Below, in pieces: positions 22,808-34,660 of a DNA stretch of 64,000 nucleotides (position 1 is its first letter; every line of letters begins with the position of its first letter). The notes under the pieces were generated by a model, which saw nothing but the letters and a program-made list of their open reading frames with translations, made no database searches and was not told the DNA's origin. The stretch comes from Hyphodiscus hymeniophilus. Lineage: Eukaryota > Ascomycota > Leotiomycetes > Helotiales > Hyphodiscaceae. The position numbers were made by a program, and so were the translations under genes. The stretch is from contig VNKQ01000019.1 of assembly GCA_016508695.1 (NCBI GenBank), positions 558,001 to 622,000 on the forward strand, in the 5' to 3' direction.

Positions 22808-23105
22808 TTGGGAGGTGCCAAATATTGAAATTATTTCCGGTCGTCATTTGGAAGTTACAGTAGGCGTTCCAGCTTTCGGATTTAAATAGAATCGAATCAG
22901 ATCAACAATATTTGATCTGAATAGAATAGACACCCATTCGGGCAATGACAGAAACATCATGTTTCCTACTTTGTGTCCATTCTTGGAAGGTCTCAAGGCC
23001 GGAGGCGTCTAGATCAATCATAGGGAGGAAGGATTGCAGTGAAAATAATCGAGTAAATGGAATGCCAGATTCCTCCTCGTCTTTCACAGAACTGCTGTAG
23101 TCATC

Positions 23106-24424
23106 TCACCGTGCTGGAAGCACAACGGCGGTACTTTTGCGCAGATCCTGTCGACATTGAGGGCACGTCACACTGCCATCCTATCCATCACGGTGTCAGC
23201 ATGGCAACTATAGTTGATCGAAGGGAGAGAGGAATACAGACCGCTCTCCCCAAGCGATCCGCGCAATCCAGAGCTAGGGAAACAAAACATACGAGCCATT
23301 TCGCAATGCAATAGAACCCAAACACATGCTCGCAAGAGAGCTTCACCGGGCCAACACAGCCTTCCGTATACGGATCCAAAGCCGCGTAGCGTTCCACGAC
23401 GCATATCAGTCCGTAGATGAAAGCCTCCATGTCCGGAAATACGATCTCATCCCAACGATCCGGCGCACGATGAAGGAAGGCCTTCAGTGTCAACGCCCAC
23501 GTTTTCTCGTCAGTCGGGCAGGACGTAAAGGTGCGTTTCACCCTCGCGATCCTAGCTTGCTGGCGAGCCGCCTCGCGCAGAGGAGTGTACGACGTTTCCG
23601 AGTCCGCCGATCCGTCCAAGCAGACGCCACAATTCTGAAAGTCTTCGTCGAGGTCCTCCAAGGAGATGGGACGAAGTCTGATACCGGCTTTTGCTAGCCT
23701 GAGCTGGGCTCGGGGCCGGGAAGCTGATGGTGCGCTTTTCGGCACTTGTTGAGGAAGCGCATGGCGGATACCCTGAGGCGCTCTAAGAGGAGCACTTCGT
23801 CGTGCGAGGCGGACGGGGCTGGGAGATGTGCATTCTCTTTTATCGCTCCCGCCACGTACGTCGGCGGGCGCCAGGATTTATGCCCCCGATCGTCGAGCTG
23901 GGCTTGTTGATTTTTGATATACTTGGAGAGGGCCTCGTCGTCCCGTATATAGAGATCAAACCAGTCACTATCGGACATGGGATCCATGACTAAGAATGCA
24001 AGTCAGATTGGGATAAACTTTGCTCAGAAGTGCTCAAGGATTGAGAAGTCCGATGAGAAGGCATACCATCGTTCAAAGCGATTACACCGAGCGCTGGACG
24101 GCCCTCGAGTCTCCCCAAACCATGCCGAGCTGCTGCGATAATAAGGCACGGCATAATGCGTTCCTTGCCTTCGGAACTTGCGCCTTCTTCCAACGCCTGC
24201 ATGGCTTTAACCCAGTGGTACATGCTAGGTGGGCTGTGAAGTATTTCGAGGTGCGGCCAGAAGAACTATGATACGGAGTGTCAGCGATTGATTTCTGTAA
24301 ACATTGATGGTATTAGAAAGCGACCTGAGAACAATTGCTTCTGAGACAAGCTCGAATGGGATATACTGGTTTGCGCTAGACTTACATCAAAGGTAGGCTC
24401 CCAGTATAACATAGCTGAGTCCAT
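23106..24424 (-). CDS. RING-type zinc finger protein, five exons
   Basis: Model on the minus strand: exons 24386-24424, 24067-24265, 23746-23989, 23293-23698 and 23106-23180, 320 residues, every junction in phase. The introns have consensus ends (e.g. GTAAGT...CATAG, GTATGC...CTTAG, GTATGT...GATAG). The N-terminal half (FFWPHLEILHSPPSMYHWVK) has no domain I know. The C-terminal half carries a RING-like pattern: CGVC, a long insert, CEHVFGFYCIAKWL, and, after the last splice, TCPQCRQDL. Such C-x2-C / C-x-H-x-F-G-x2-C / C-P-x-C arrangements are typical of ubiquitin E3 ligases. It is divergent from a second RING gene of similar layout at 25111. The first exon (13 codons) is the least certain; MDPMSDSDW at 23987 is an alternative start. 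Confidence 0.7.
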
Positions 24425-25110
24425 GTTTATTCACTTGCCAATATTGCTTGTGCGAATTTGGTCTGGGTTCGCCAGAGTTTGAAAACTGATATCGACTGTA
24501 TCTAGAGGCTCGAACGATCGACACCGAGTCGCTGAAACAAAGTGCACAACTGTGGTAGTCCTTTCTTGTTGGTTGGGATATTTTATGCTTATAAACTTTT
24601 CATAATTCTGCAGATCGGACCAAACCTAAATACTCACAATTGACTCTCGTCCATTTCCGTATAAATAGTGGCTCAAACAGGTCATCCGACCACGTTTTGC
24701 CGGCATCTGGACTACCTTGACTCCTGTCGGCTTGGTTAAGATTGGGTACCCCTTTCACGAAGACGCGGTACCGAGGACGGGCTGAACCTCGAGACCTAGA
24801 GCGAAAACCATTGGCGCAGTTCCGTAAGTGCCAGTTGGTTTTATGATTTCATCTGAGCCGCGAGCTTAGATAGTGTCGTTTTTGAAAGGGACTGAATGAC
24901 ACATAGGCATAAAAGAATCGACTTTCACAATGGACGTCCTAGGGGTGAAAATTTCTCCAAACTTGGAGAACTTCTTACTAGAAACCATCCGCAATTTTGT
25001 GATCGGAATCAAAAGCTTAAATCTTTCTCGATAGTCGCACGTAACCCTAACACCAAGACGTCTCCTTCAAATTGCTCAAATCACATCAACGATCCAGACA
25101 GAAGCAGAAA
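24425..25110. promoter_or_regulatory. divergent promoter region between two RING-finger genes
   Basis: 686 bp between the starts of the two RING genes. No further coding sequence seen. If the upstream gene starts at 23987 the region is longer. Confidence 0.45.
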
Positions 25111-26207
25111 ATGCCTTGGACACCCCAGGATTCGAGACCAGCATTAAACGCTGCAGAGCTGCCAGAGACCATGCTCCGTCGATGGGCCTATTGTGAATCA
25201 AACGTTGCTTTTAGGACGGAAAGGTCGCTCCACACGGTCTTTGCAAACATCTTTAGGATGGATATCCAAGTCACGAAAGAGGTATCACCACGACTTCACC
25301 AAATTTTCAAAAAGGGTCTTGTACAACAAGAATTGGGCCCTTGTACCCTCACAGACCGAGACTGCAATATATGCCGGGAGACGATGGATCATGGAGCCTT
25401 CCCTGAAAACCACTGGCAGCATGTCCCCGTCAAAACACTTTGTGGACATATCTTCGGATATGCATGTCTTTTCAAATGGTGGGAGACGTGTGACAAGACT
25501 GCTACTTGCCCGTCCTGTCGGAAACCGTTGATAAGACGGATAAATCACGATGAATTTTATGGTCCACTCCGTATGAATGAATTTCAACGTTTCAAAGCAA
25601 GATCGAACAACTGGAGCATTGAGGAACTGGGAAAAAATATACATACCCAGATTACATCAACTTGGAGTCCGATGAATGGATACAGGAGCTGACTGAAATA
25701 TATGCAGCACTCTTGTGGGCTCCATATATCAAGAGATTGGCGTATGAAAAGCATCTAGAAAAGGCCAGACTTGTGGTATGGATGTTGGAAGAAAGACGAA
25801 AGATTGACCAATGTGGACAAGAAGAGGCTTACCAAATCCACTCCGAACTTGAGGCTAAATTCGACGTCACCGAGGGACTGATGTCATTTGTCCCAGCTGA
25901 GCATCGTGCAGAGCTCATAGATCAGCCACTACTACGAGAGCTCTCTCTTCAGATCTATGAGTATCAGAAGAATAAGAAGCTGATGAAGGATCGACAACCG
26001 AGTGCTGAAATTTCGAAAACTTCAAGCGTTGTCGGAACCGAAGCGCTCCATTCATCGACTTCGGTCAAACCAGCACAATGGCTCGTCCTAACCGAGTCAC
26101 TCAAAGAGCCACAACAAGCCGCATCAGTTGGAATAGCTGAACCGATTGAGCCAGCTGAGCTCGGTGAGCTTGGCGAATCATTCAAGTGGCTAGTTTTGAC
26201 TGGTTAA
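25111..26207 (+). CDS. RING-type zinc finger protein
   Basis: Exon 1 (25111-25570) and exon 2 (25651-26207) give 338 residues; intron 25571-25650 (GTATGA...CCCAG) joins FYGPL to HYINLESDEW in phase. The RING-like segment at about residues 90-145 reads CNICRETM, then TLCGHIFGYACLFKWW, then TCPSCRKPL. This is the same spacing style as the divergent neighbour. The C-terminal third is helical and charged, and ends with two similar short phrases (QWLVLTE and KWLVLTG). The likely role is an E3 ubiquitin ligase or adaptor; no substrate can be inferred. The start at 25111 (AAAATGCC) is the first ATG in the frame. Confidence 0.75.
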
Positions 26208-26732
26208 CAAGATGGGGCTATTAACTGTGTTAAAGTTGCCAAAAGCTCGAGTGATTGAGATGGCTGGTGAGATGACGAGGGTTTGAGGTTCTGGAGAAGG
26301 AGGTCCCACATGCAGATGCAAGCCATGAGCACTGATTAGACAGAGAAGGAATAGGACTTTGAATCACTTGATTGATTAAAATGAGATACTGTGAAGTAGT
26401 TCCAACTCAAATCTCGCCATGATGATACTTTCCCTGCTCTCATTGCTTTTGAGAATTTGAATTACAGTCAGTCAATGCTCGGTAGTGGAGCATAAATACT
26501 CAAGTATTACTGTTGGAAGATGGAAGATGGAAACATTAAGGTCTACCCAAATTCAAACTTTTGAGCAAATATGGGCCCACATAGCGAGGTCCAGCTGGCA
26601 GGGAACACTTGTTGCGCGACATAACTGATTCCAACGTTTTAACATCCTACTTCTGATGAAAGGGAATACTCATAGGCAGCCATACTCCAATCATGAGGCC
26701 GAAGAGCAGGGGTCCAGATTGATGACTTTAAT
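26208..26732. other. intergenic region between convergent genes
   Basis: 525 bp between the RING gene stop and the POL31 stop. Nothing recognised. Confidence 0.55.
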
Positions 26733-28410
26733 TCAAGAAATGGCGAACTTGACAACAGATGCCTCCAATGTCTCCGAGTCTACCAAGACGATCTCGCCCG
26801 TCTCTGCGAACCGAGGAACTGCTATCAATCGAACAGTCTGCCCTTCCGGACCCTCGATGGACGCAGTATCGAACTTGGGTTGTGATCCAACGAAGAATAG
26901 GTGTGGGCAAGAGCTCAGTACAAATGGATCGTCATCCTGAAACGGGTAGCTCCCTGTGTAGACAAGTTAGCCAACGATTTGATGTGGCCAGTCACCATGC
27001 TTACATAGTGTATCCGGTGCTGTTGGAGCACAACATCTCCACCTGCACATTGCCTCCATCATCCCCAGCCGGTCTTCGCTCTCCACGTACTTGAACACAT
27101 CATCAACATTCTGGCCGCCCGTCCCCAGTACTTTCCAGCCTTCGATTTCTCCATCCCAAGGATTCGTCACGGTGTCAAACCATCCGGGTTGTCTGTCCTC
27201 CCCGGCACTATGAGGCATAGCTCCATATGCTCTTGCTTGTGGAAACATGGCAGAATGTATCGCTTGTTGTGGAAGACTAACATTTGCAGGGTCGGTGTAT
27301 CCAGGTATCAAGGTGACAGGTATGGTAGGTAGCAGACTGGCTAGGAAGTTATCGAAATGTGTAGTAGGAGCTGGATTGTAGGCGCTACTATCGTAGCCAT
27401 ATTTCTTGCTTGCGGCCTTCTTTGCGTTGCCTATCGTATCGTGCGAGACAGCTTCCGTGTCTAGAGCTATAGAATTCCCAGCAATGATAACCCGACTAAT
27501 TAGCGAGACAGTTTGCTGCGTTGCTGGATCGAGAGCTTCACCAAGTAGATATTCGGTGAGGAGGTTAAGCTCAAGGGAATGTTCTGAGTTCGTGGCTGAG
27601 AAGCCTAGACCTGACACAATAGCGATCTTCTTCCCACTTCCAGTGACAGACCTATCCATATCTTCATCGTCATCTTCAAGTTTCACTCTCTTTCTAGAGC
27701 CGTTTGTTGCTGGAGGATCTGCAGCGTGCCATCTGTCTGACTGCGGAGGGAGATCCGGAACCTTGATATCCACGACCTCAAAATCTCCATTGGCATTCTC
27801 GGTCCCCATTACGGCAACAATGCAACCAGTGACCAGCATCTCACTAGACAAGGGCGTTCCGATCAATCGTAATCTTCCGGACTCATCCTCAAGCATCACC
27901 AGATCATCCCCAGAAGGCGACAGGTACTTTTGACGTGGCGGAGGTGCTGAGATCCAGTGCTAGATCATATCAACATCACTCTTTCGATTGCACTGCCACC
28001 CGAACTTACGTCCTTGGAAATGTCATCTAAAATGTTCGGCTTCAGCGGCATCTCCATATATATCGTGCCAGCAACCCAACATAGCTTCCCCTGCCTCACA
28101 TCAAGCACCCTTTCAACCCTTTGCACCTCCTCACCCGCAATCTGAAAGCCATCCCATGCCTCTGAAGCGATTTGTTCAACTGCAGGCTTCAGTTTTGCTA
28201 GACGCAGGAAATACATGTCACCAAATTGTTGCTGATAATGTTTCTCTTTCTCGAGCGCATAGGTTTCGAAGGGCTTGTAGGAGGAGGGCTGGCGGGTCAG
28301 AAAGGTATATTTTCCGTCGCTGCATATGTTAGTAGGTGATTGATCCAGGAGTTGGAGCAGACATACGATGGCGCATGCAGTAAGCTGCCCTCTTCCTCTT
28401 GCACTGCCAT
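26733..28410 (-). CDS. POL31: DNA polymerase delta small (B) subunit
   Basis: Exons 28367-28410, 28010-28319, 27005-27959 and 26733-26953 give 509 residues; introns 28320-28366, 27960-28009 and 26954-27004 are 47-51 nt and all keep phase. The start MAVQEEEGSLLHAPS leads into FLRLAKLKPAVEQIASEAWD and VLDVRQGKLCWVAGTIYM (OB-fold region). The calcineurin-like phosphoesterase domain, catalytically inactive in this family, follows and includes KKIAIVSGLGF, VIIAGNS and LIPGYTDPANVSLPQQ. The C-terminus, APTAPDTLWSYPFQDDDPF and CPHLFFVGSQ, is recovered only after the last splice. The subunit bridges the catalytic subunit and the PCNA-binding subunit in the nucleus at replication forks. An ACGCGT element sits about 50 bp upstream of the ATG. 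Confidence 0.95.
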
Positions 28411-28457
28411 ATTCGCTGTTGTTTCGTTATACTTATCTCAGACGGTCTCGAAGGTTC

Positions 28458-28463
28458 ACGCGT
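28458..28463. promoter_or_regulatory. MCB element (ACGCGT) upstream of POL31
   Basis: ACGCGT lies 48-53 bp upstream of the POL31 ATG (28410, minus strand), with a further CTCGCG core next to it. In yeasts the MBF complex binds ACGCGT to switch on DNA-replication genes in late G1, including polymerase subunits. The functional link here is inferred. Confidence 0.55.
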
Positions 28464-28490
28464 CTCGCGTTCTCGTGTAAATGGAAGTGG

Positions 28491-28496
28491 CACGTG
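28491..28496. promoter_or_regulatory. CACGTG E-box upstream of POL31
   Basis: Palindromic CACGTG (in CACGTGACG) about 81 bp upstream of the POL31 ATG; a possible bHLH (Cbf1-like) site. One six-base match only. Confidence 0.3.
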
Positions 28497-29183
28497 ACGA
28501 CCCCTTGCCTCCGCTTTTCCTTTTTCGATACCCACTCTTCTCATCGACCATCAAAATCCACACATTGTCTTAGGAAAACGCAGCAAGTAGCTCCTATGCA
28601 ACCGGCTCGGAAATCTAGTGATTCTGGCCTCTCGCATCCGTTCAACGAATAAGAGCCAAATTCAAGCATCGAAATAGGTCTTCGCAAATGCGTTGCTTAT
28701 CGTGTAATACTGATCAGAATAGCAAGCATGACCAAAGTCCTCTATCATCCACCCTCTCAGAAGCACACTCAACGCAGACAACATTCAAAGTGGCCTCTCT
28801 GCGCCCCTATTGCTAAACCCGCTCTCAAACCTCAAATTCAATTGCTTAGAAACTGCTCAATAAAGAGCTTTTATATATGGAAAACTGTCTCCGGCTGCAC
28901 TTTGTATAAGAGTCTTGGATATTCAAGGATGTGACAAAGTCGCAAACTTGCGCAGCCCTCGTCATCATCTAGCATCACTATCATTGTTCAGTCTCACAAG
29001 TCATATAAAGTTGCAGCCTTATTGAAAAAATCAGCTTCAAGTTCAGAGCATTATAAATTACTGTGCCTCTTTCTGAACCTCATTTATGGAAAGTACAACT
29101 GGTGAGCATGATAGTAGTGTTCGACTACTGCTCCAGCGACAAAAGCCTTCGCTTCATGCGATTCATGTGAATACGAAGGCATC

Positions 29184-29963
29184 TTATTTTGGCGCCTCTC
29201 TAATAAACATATAACTGATCTCTTTCTCGGGATTCCTCCCAAACCTCTTCAAATCAGCATTATGAGTTCCAACTTCACTGAACCCACATTGCCTGAACAT
29301 ATGGCACGAGGATGGTCTTGCAGACACATAGGTCTTCCCCCTTTTTCCGTCTGATACGGCGTTACAATGGTGTGTAAGAGCCGTTCCGAAGCCTTTTTTC
29401 TGGAAGTCCGGGTGAATCATAGTTCCCTTACGATCTGTATCGCAGCTGTAAATGAGCGATTCCAATGATACGATCATGCCCTAATTAACTCACGGTAGTC
29501 GGTCTCTGGTTCGTATCCATGCTCATCTGCAAATCCCAGGGCTTGCATCAAAGCCATGAGGGCTTCTAGGTTCAAGCCCTCGATCATCGGGGGCAAATCG
29601 TGAGAGTTCACAATGGCGAGTTCGTCCTCCGTTAACGGGCGATCACTCCAAGGAAATTGCAGTCCAGTCCACCCAGCAATCCTCCTATCCCGTCTCAAGT
29701 CAGTACCCACGCCCTCAATCAGAAAACCACACATACCCAGTAGATTCCTCAACAACTTTATAGATCGTGACATCAGGCAGATTCCACCGTGGGGCAAATA
29801 CATTCATCACCCAAGGATGAATATCTTTCTTATTGACGCCCTGGAATACAGCTTGCCAGATCTCATCCTCTTGAAATGCGGCTTCCAATACTTGCCATAT
29901 CTCTGCAGAGTCAGAGAGGGATGATTCCCTGAGCGCGAACCCCGGAGCAAGTGGCATGGTCAT
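29184..29963 (-). CDS. GNAT-family N-acetyltransferase
   Basis: Exons 29737-29963, 29494-29684 and 29184-29434 give 222 residues; introns 29685-29736 (GTATGT...GATAG) and 29435-29493 (GTGAGT...ATACAG) keep phase. The N-terminus FALRESSLSDSAEIWQVLEAAF is the usual first strand and helix of small fungal GNAT proteins. Motif A appears near residue 148 as HPDFQKKGFGTALTHHC, with the Q-x2-G-x-G acetyl-CoA pyrophosphate loop. The next strand is KTYVSARPSSCHMFRQCGF. Such enzymes acetylate small amines or protein N-termini; the substrate cannot be told. The middle splice is supported by joining ESTG to RIAGWTGLQF. Complete. Confidence 0.82.
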
Positions 29964-30893
29964 GGCTAAGTTCAGAGTTCAAACAATTGTAAGGCTTGAA
30001 AGGACCAGAAATCGCAATGACACAAGTTCCAGTGGCATCTGGGATTTATGATAGGAGACCTGGCTCTGTTATAGCACAATTATTTGTAAAATTATCTGCA
30101 GTGTGTAGTAAGAGTACAGAAAGAAACCTTCATACTTCTTGGTATCAGCAAATCAGAGAATCATATGGTAAGCCATTTGGAAGACGCATCCTTGCCGACT
30201 TTACATTTTGTGGATGTTGGAAACCTCGACAGAGCGCTAAAGAGCTAAAAAAGGGATTTAACACAAATTGGCGTCTAAGCTGACGAGCCTAGACTTGGAC
30301 GAGTTCTCTAAAACTGTCTGATAGCCTAATGGATGCTTCAGCCTCGGGTGAGCACCGGATGGAGACAAAATATGCTGCTTTACTGTAATTGATCTGTAAA
30401 GATAACGGATATGCTCAACGAGCATCTTTTTACCTTCCTAACCTGTGTGCCAGTCGAGGTGAGCGTAGCGCTGTGACGACGAAAAAAATATTATACGAGT
30501 ATGAGGGCGGAAAGAACTTGAATACTCAGATGTCCATTCTATTCGTACGCAGCTTTTGGGCTACAAATTAAAATATAATATCAAGCCCTGAAGATCTTGT
30601 CGTAGTTGTCGATTCTGCATGTGTAACAGGAATCTCTCTAGCGAGTCAGGCAGACCCCTGAAACGGGTTCCAGATTGAGCCTCGGCCCAGTTTCCCCACA
30701 CTTCACTCCACCCGAGCTGTTGCGAGCACAAAGTATCTTGAACATCTCCATGCTCTCTAGTCCACAGGACTTTTCTTTTTTACATTATTAGATCTCTTGG
30801 AACCACCTAGAAGCTCATAATCCGGTTGACATCCAAACACTCCTTATTTTATTACAATTTAGAGCTGCTTACTTCACAAGCAGGAAAGTAACC
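29964..30893. promoter_or_regulatory. divergent promoter region (GNAT / NMO-like)
   Basis: 930 bp between two divergently transcribed genes. AT-rich patches and pyrimidine-rich DNA just before 30894. No hidden exon recognised. Confidence 0.45.
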
Positions 30894-32040
30894 ATGGCAC
30901 CATCGGGCCCCCTCACAACCCCTCTCACCACGCTGTTGGATATCAAACATCCAATTCTTCTCGCTGGCATGGCCCGTACATCAGGTGGTCCTCTAGCAGC
31001 AGCTGGTATGTCCTCTTCAAACGCGACCACACCCTTCAGCATCTCATCAAGCCAAATCTACGTGCAATTCCTGATCCAGCCACTAACGCCCTCCAGTATC
31101 TAATGCAGGCGGCTTGGGTTGCATAGGAGGCCTAGGCTACACCCCGAAACAGCTCCGCGAAATCATCCATGAATTGAAGTCCAACCTCAAGTCTCCCGAC
31201 CTCTCATTCGGCGTAGACCTCGCCCTTCCCAAAATCGGCGAAGGCGCCAGAAAGACAAATCACGACTACACACACGGCCAACTAGACGACCTAATAACCG
31301 TCACTATCGAAGAAGGCGCGAAACTCTTCATCTCCGCCGTGGGAATCCCACCTCCTCATGTTGTCAAACGTCTTCACGATGCGGGGATTCTGATCATGAA
31401 TATGGTGGGCGCGCCAAGACATGCGAAGAAAGCACTAGATGCCGGAGTCGACATTGTGTGTGCGCAGGGAGGAGAGGGAGGTGGACATACGGGCGATATT
31501 CCGAACTCTATCTTGATCCCATCTGTAGTAGATGTTGCGAGACAGTACAAGCCCGCACTTTTAAATGGACAGACAGCGTTAGTAGTCGCAGCGGGGGGTA
31601 TATATAACGGACGATCTCTTGCCTCTTCCTTGATGCAAGGCGCAACTGGGGTCTGGGTTGGGACACGATTCGTGGCCTCTCAAGAAGCGGGATGCAGTCA
31701 AGCGCATAAGGAGAGCGTTGTCACTGCGCGGTTTGAGGATACAGTTCGCACACTTGTGTTGAGTGGGCGGCCATTAAGATGTAGACGGAACGAGTGGACA
31801 GATAAGTGGGAGGCGCAGCCTGAGAAAATCAAGGAGTTGACAGAGAAGGGTGTGGTACCTATCGAGTACGATATGGAGGAGGGGCATGAGGTTGATATCC
31901 CACATCTGATGGGTGTCGTGGCGGGCGTGGTTAATGACATTAAACCGGCAGGCCAGATTGTGAACGAGATGGTTGAGGAAGCTGTGCAGCAGTTAAAGAT
32001 TGGACAGACATATTTGAGTGGTGGGAAGAGTAAGCTATGA
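30894..32040 (+). CDS. Nitronate monooxygenase / 2-nitropropane dioxygenase-like flavoprotein
   Basis: Exon 1 (30894-31005) and exon 2 (31097-32040) give 351 residues; the 91-nt intron (GTATGT, CTAAC branch, CTCCAG) rebuilds PLAAAVSNAGGLGCIGG, the N-terminal FMN-binding stretch of the TIM-barrel family. Further signatures are AQGGEGGGHTGD (FMN phosphate region), VVAAGGIYNGRSLASSL and GATGVWVGTRFVAS. Family members oxidise alkyl nitronates such as propionate-3-nitronate with O2, detoxifying them; others have unknown substrates. A second, more divergent paralogue lies at 54107-55171. Complete; start ATG in CACCATGGCA-like context (ACCATGGCA). Confidence 0.88.
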
Positions 32041-32274
32041 GTTGTATAGACTCTGTGAGTATATGTCAATAAAGAATGATCTACTGAATGACGTTATAAT
32101 GGAAGAGCCTTGATGTTTGTTTGACTTCTTCATGTCTTCATTGATATAAACACATATTATTTTGGACACTGCCACAAGCATAGCGAGCTCTTCGCTTGCG
32201 TATAACGCCGGTATCGTAATGCATCACATCATAAAGCTACAGCAATCACCCAAGAATCCAAAGCTAAGGCCAAC

Positions 32275-33597
32275 TCAACCAAAATGTGGCAGTCTCGCTG
32301 GTACGAAAGCGCTACTACTCGTATCAACATGCCCCTCTGATGCTGCTGGAGGTAAGGGGGGTAGAGGTTTTGCCAGAAGGCCTTCGTTATCCGGTAGTTC
32401 TGATGGCTCTTCCATATTGTCAAAAGCAGGTGGCTCCCGTTTTGTCGCTACCGCTGACTCGTCGGTTCCCTGCTCCTCGACATGGAGCCCCCGTTCCAGA
32501 GCTAATCGGGTTGCAGCCTGTCGTTTCCTTTTTACTTCTGCATCCTCCTCTACTCGTATTCTCTCTTCTTCCGCTTGCAAGTCCGTTAATGATGGTGTCT
32601 CAACCATATTCGGAGAAGCTATACCAGTGGTCTGTGGTATTGAGGCACCTGAGCTTGCTCGGTGCCCTGCTATCGATGGCCTTGAGTGAGATGATTGCGT
32701 TGTTCGTGATAAATTCCTAGATGTCGTCCTTGATCCTGCCGGTCTCTTTCCTTTGCTGCTCTTTGTCATCCCACTACTCTTATCGTCCGTCCCAGTGTTC
32801 GTCATCCTCCTCTCCAGCACCATTGCGAACTCATCACTCAGCGGAACTGCGTCGTCTTCTCCGTCGCTCGGAAAAAGATCACCCCTCGATCTAAAAGAGT
32901 CAGAAGTCTCTCCAGAGCTCACAGTCGAGCTCCTGTTCCTCGTATGACCCTTTCTCATGGTCCTCTCATCCCCACTATGCTCATCATGATCATCCATCAA
33001 TGGCTCTCCCTCCTCATCTGCAAACTCACTCTTCCCGGCCCTGGGATGTTCCTGCAAATCCGCGGCCGAAGGTTTATATCTCAAGGTGCCTCCGAGTTTG
33101 AAAGGCAGTCGTCCAAGAAAGCCTATTGTATTTGTACTAGGAATCACCGTCGGATCAGGCTCCAAGCTCTTCCTCCTCCCTCTCGTCCCATAACTCATAC
33201 CCCTCTTCCTCCTCGGCGCAGTGTCTCCATCGTGGCCACTATGACTTCCACTACCCGCTAGTAACCGATCCAATTCATCATTTCCCCACCCTCCCAGCAA
33301 ACCTCCGGAAGCTCCACGATCATCATCTTCCCAATCATCATAGAAGTCAAAACTAAGCTCCGCCCTTCCTCTTGTATGGCTACGCTCTCGTAATCTTCGT
33401 GCGCGCTCCTCACGATCTCCTAAACATCGGCCGGTACATTGCTCAAAGCCGAGTGCTAGAGATGCGAAGCAAGGGTTTATATATGAGTGTTGAAAGGTCC
33501 AGATACCGGCTGCGGCATTCTCGGTCGCAGATTCGGCATTCTGGGATATTTGATTCCAAGTTTGGCGGAAGCGGGGATCTTCGAGGAGAGGTGCCAT
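32275..33597 (-). CDS. Hypothetical disordered protein, 440 residues
   Basis: Single uninterrupted frame from ATG 33597. The first ~60 residues look folded (APLLEDPRFRQTWNQISQN, then an aromatic stretch WTFQHSYINPCF). The rest is low-complexity, Ser/Arg/Asp-rich and Pro-containing, with FDFYDDWEDD and LPLPPLPP-like patches (AKPLPPLPPAASE). A short helical charged stretch (LQAEEERIRVEEDAEVKRKRQ) might be a coiled coil. I do not recognise the family. Overlapping plus-strand frames result from the biased composition. A CACGTGA site lies about 245 bp upstream. Confidence 0.65.
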   Translation of the reverse strand: MAPLLEDPRFRQTWNQISQNAESATENAAAGIWTFQHSYINPCFASLALGFEQCTGRCLGDREERARRLRERSHTRGRAELSFDFYDDWEDDDRGASGGLLGGWGNDELDRLLAGSGSHSGHDGDTAPRRKRGMSYGTRGRRKSLEPDPTVIPSTNTIGFLGRLPFKLGGTLRYKPSAADLQEHPRAGKSEFADEEGEPLMDDHDEHSGDERTMRKGHTRNRSSTVSSGETSDSFRSRGDLFPSDGEDDAVPLSDEFAMVLERRMTNTGTDDKSSGMTKSSKGKRPAGSRTTSRNLSRTTQSSHSRPSIAGHRASSGASIPQTTGIASPNMVETPSLTDLQAEEERIRVEEDAEVKRKRQAATRLALERGLHVEEQGTDESAVATKREPPAFDNMEEPSELPDNEGLLAKPLPPLPPAASEGHVDTSSSAFVPARLPHFG

Positions 33598-34660
33598 CGT
33601 CGTGGAACGTATAGGGCGAGGCTCAAGTCATTGATAGTTAAGACCTCGGGGTACGGTGGTAGACTTTCTAAGATGAGGGCTGAAATGGGAGAGCGATTGA
33701 TTGTAGTCAGAGTGGAGTGCTAAGGTGTCGTGCGGTACTATTGTAAGAAATGGAGAATGAAGAAAGAGACATGGTATTGTTGGGCGTTGGGCTTGGAGAG
33801 GCATGAGATCCACAAATTGAAGCTGTCAAAGGGTGGGGCGCACGTGATGTCAGATTGACGGGCCGTGAATTGTGCCGAATGTCTGGGGTAACTTCAGCCT
33901 CGCAAGGCAAGGCTGATTTTCTATGGGATGCGCCATGCAGTTCACCCACACAGTATCGCTTAACCTCCCAGCCCACAATCTTGTTGACATCCATTGATAA
34001 CAAAAGCCTCCAGCAAAGACATCAAACCTTCGGAGACATTCATTCACCGGTCCTGGAAAGTTGGGCATCTCGAGTTGATGCTGACCACGTAATGACAATT
34101 ACCAGGCGGGAAAATCGAGCAAGTGATATGGGGGATGCCGAACACCATACTCCAATAACGCTTGAAGAATGTATTATAGCAGGATGCAGCATTCCGAAGT
34201 CTTTCTTGATTCCCACTAGGAGTCATTATGAGAAAATATATTAGTCTCTGATGTAAGGCGAATGGAACCAGCCGGAGGCAGTACTACCCAGCACATATTG
34301 TTCAGCCCTATATCTGGGATACATCTCATATTTGTACTTTCTTCGGTGGAAGCTCTTCTGCTGCGGAGATTCCATAAAGGTCCTTGTAACCTGCAATCGA
34401 ATTGTAGTACTACTGTAAACTGCTAACTGCTTCGATCCTGCATTAACACGATCAGTACAGGCTAGAAGCCAGCTCCATGAATGGAAGAGCTGCGTCAGTA
34501 GCATTAATGATTGGAATAAGCATTTCCAGTGAGTGTCATTATGTAGAGCATAGCAGAATTGAAGATCTCCACAATACTCATACTTGTCTTGCAATACTAC
34601 ATACCAGAGCCAAAGCTCCGACCTTAAGAAGATATGTATTACAGCCAAAACATCCGTTTA
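33598..34660. other. intergenic region
   Basis: About 1.06 kb between the disordered-protein gene start and the taxilin stop, including CACGTGA at 33841-33847. Open frames on both strands lack domains or proper starts. Confidence 0.5.

Larger units (their letters stand above)
28411..29183. other. intergenic region upstream of POL31
   Basis: About 770 bp holding the POL31 promoter (MCB and E-box listed separately) and the 3' flank of the acetyltransferase gene. Short plus-strand frames show no domain. Confidence 0.5.

Noticed and set aside
33855..34244. 129-codon plus-strand frame
   Set aside because: No ATG at its head and no recognisable domain.
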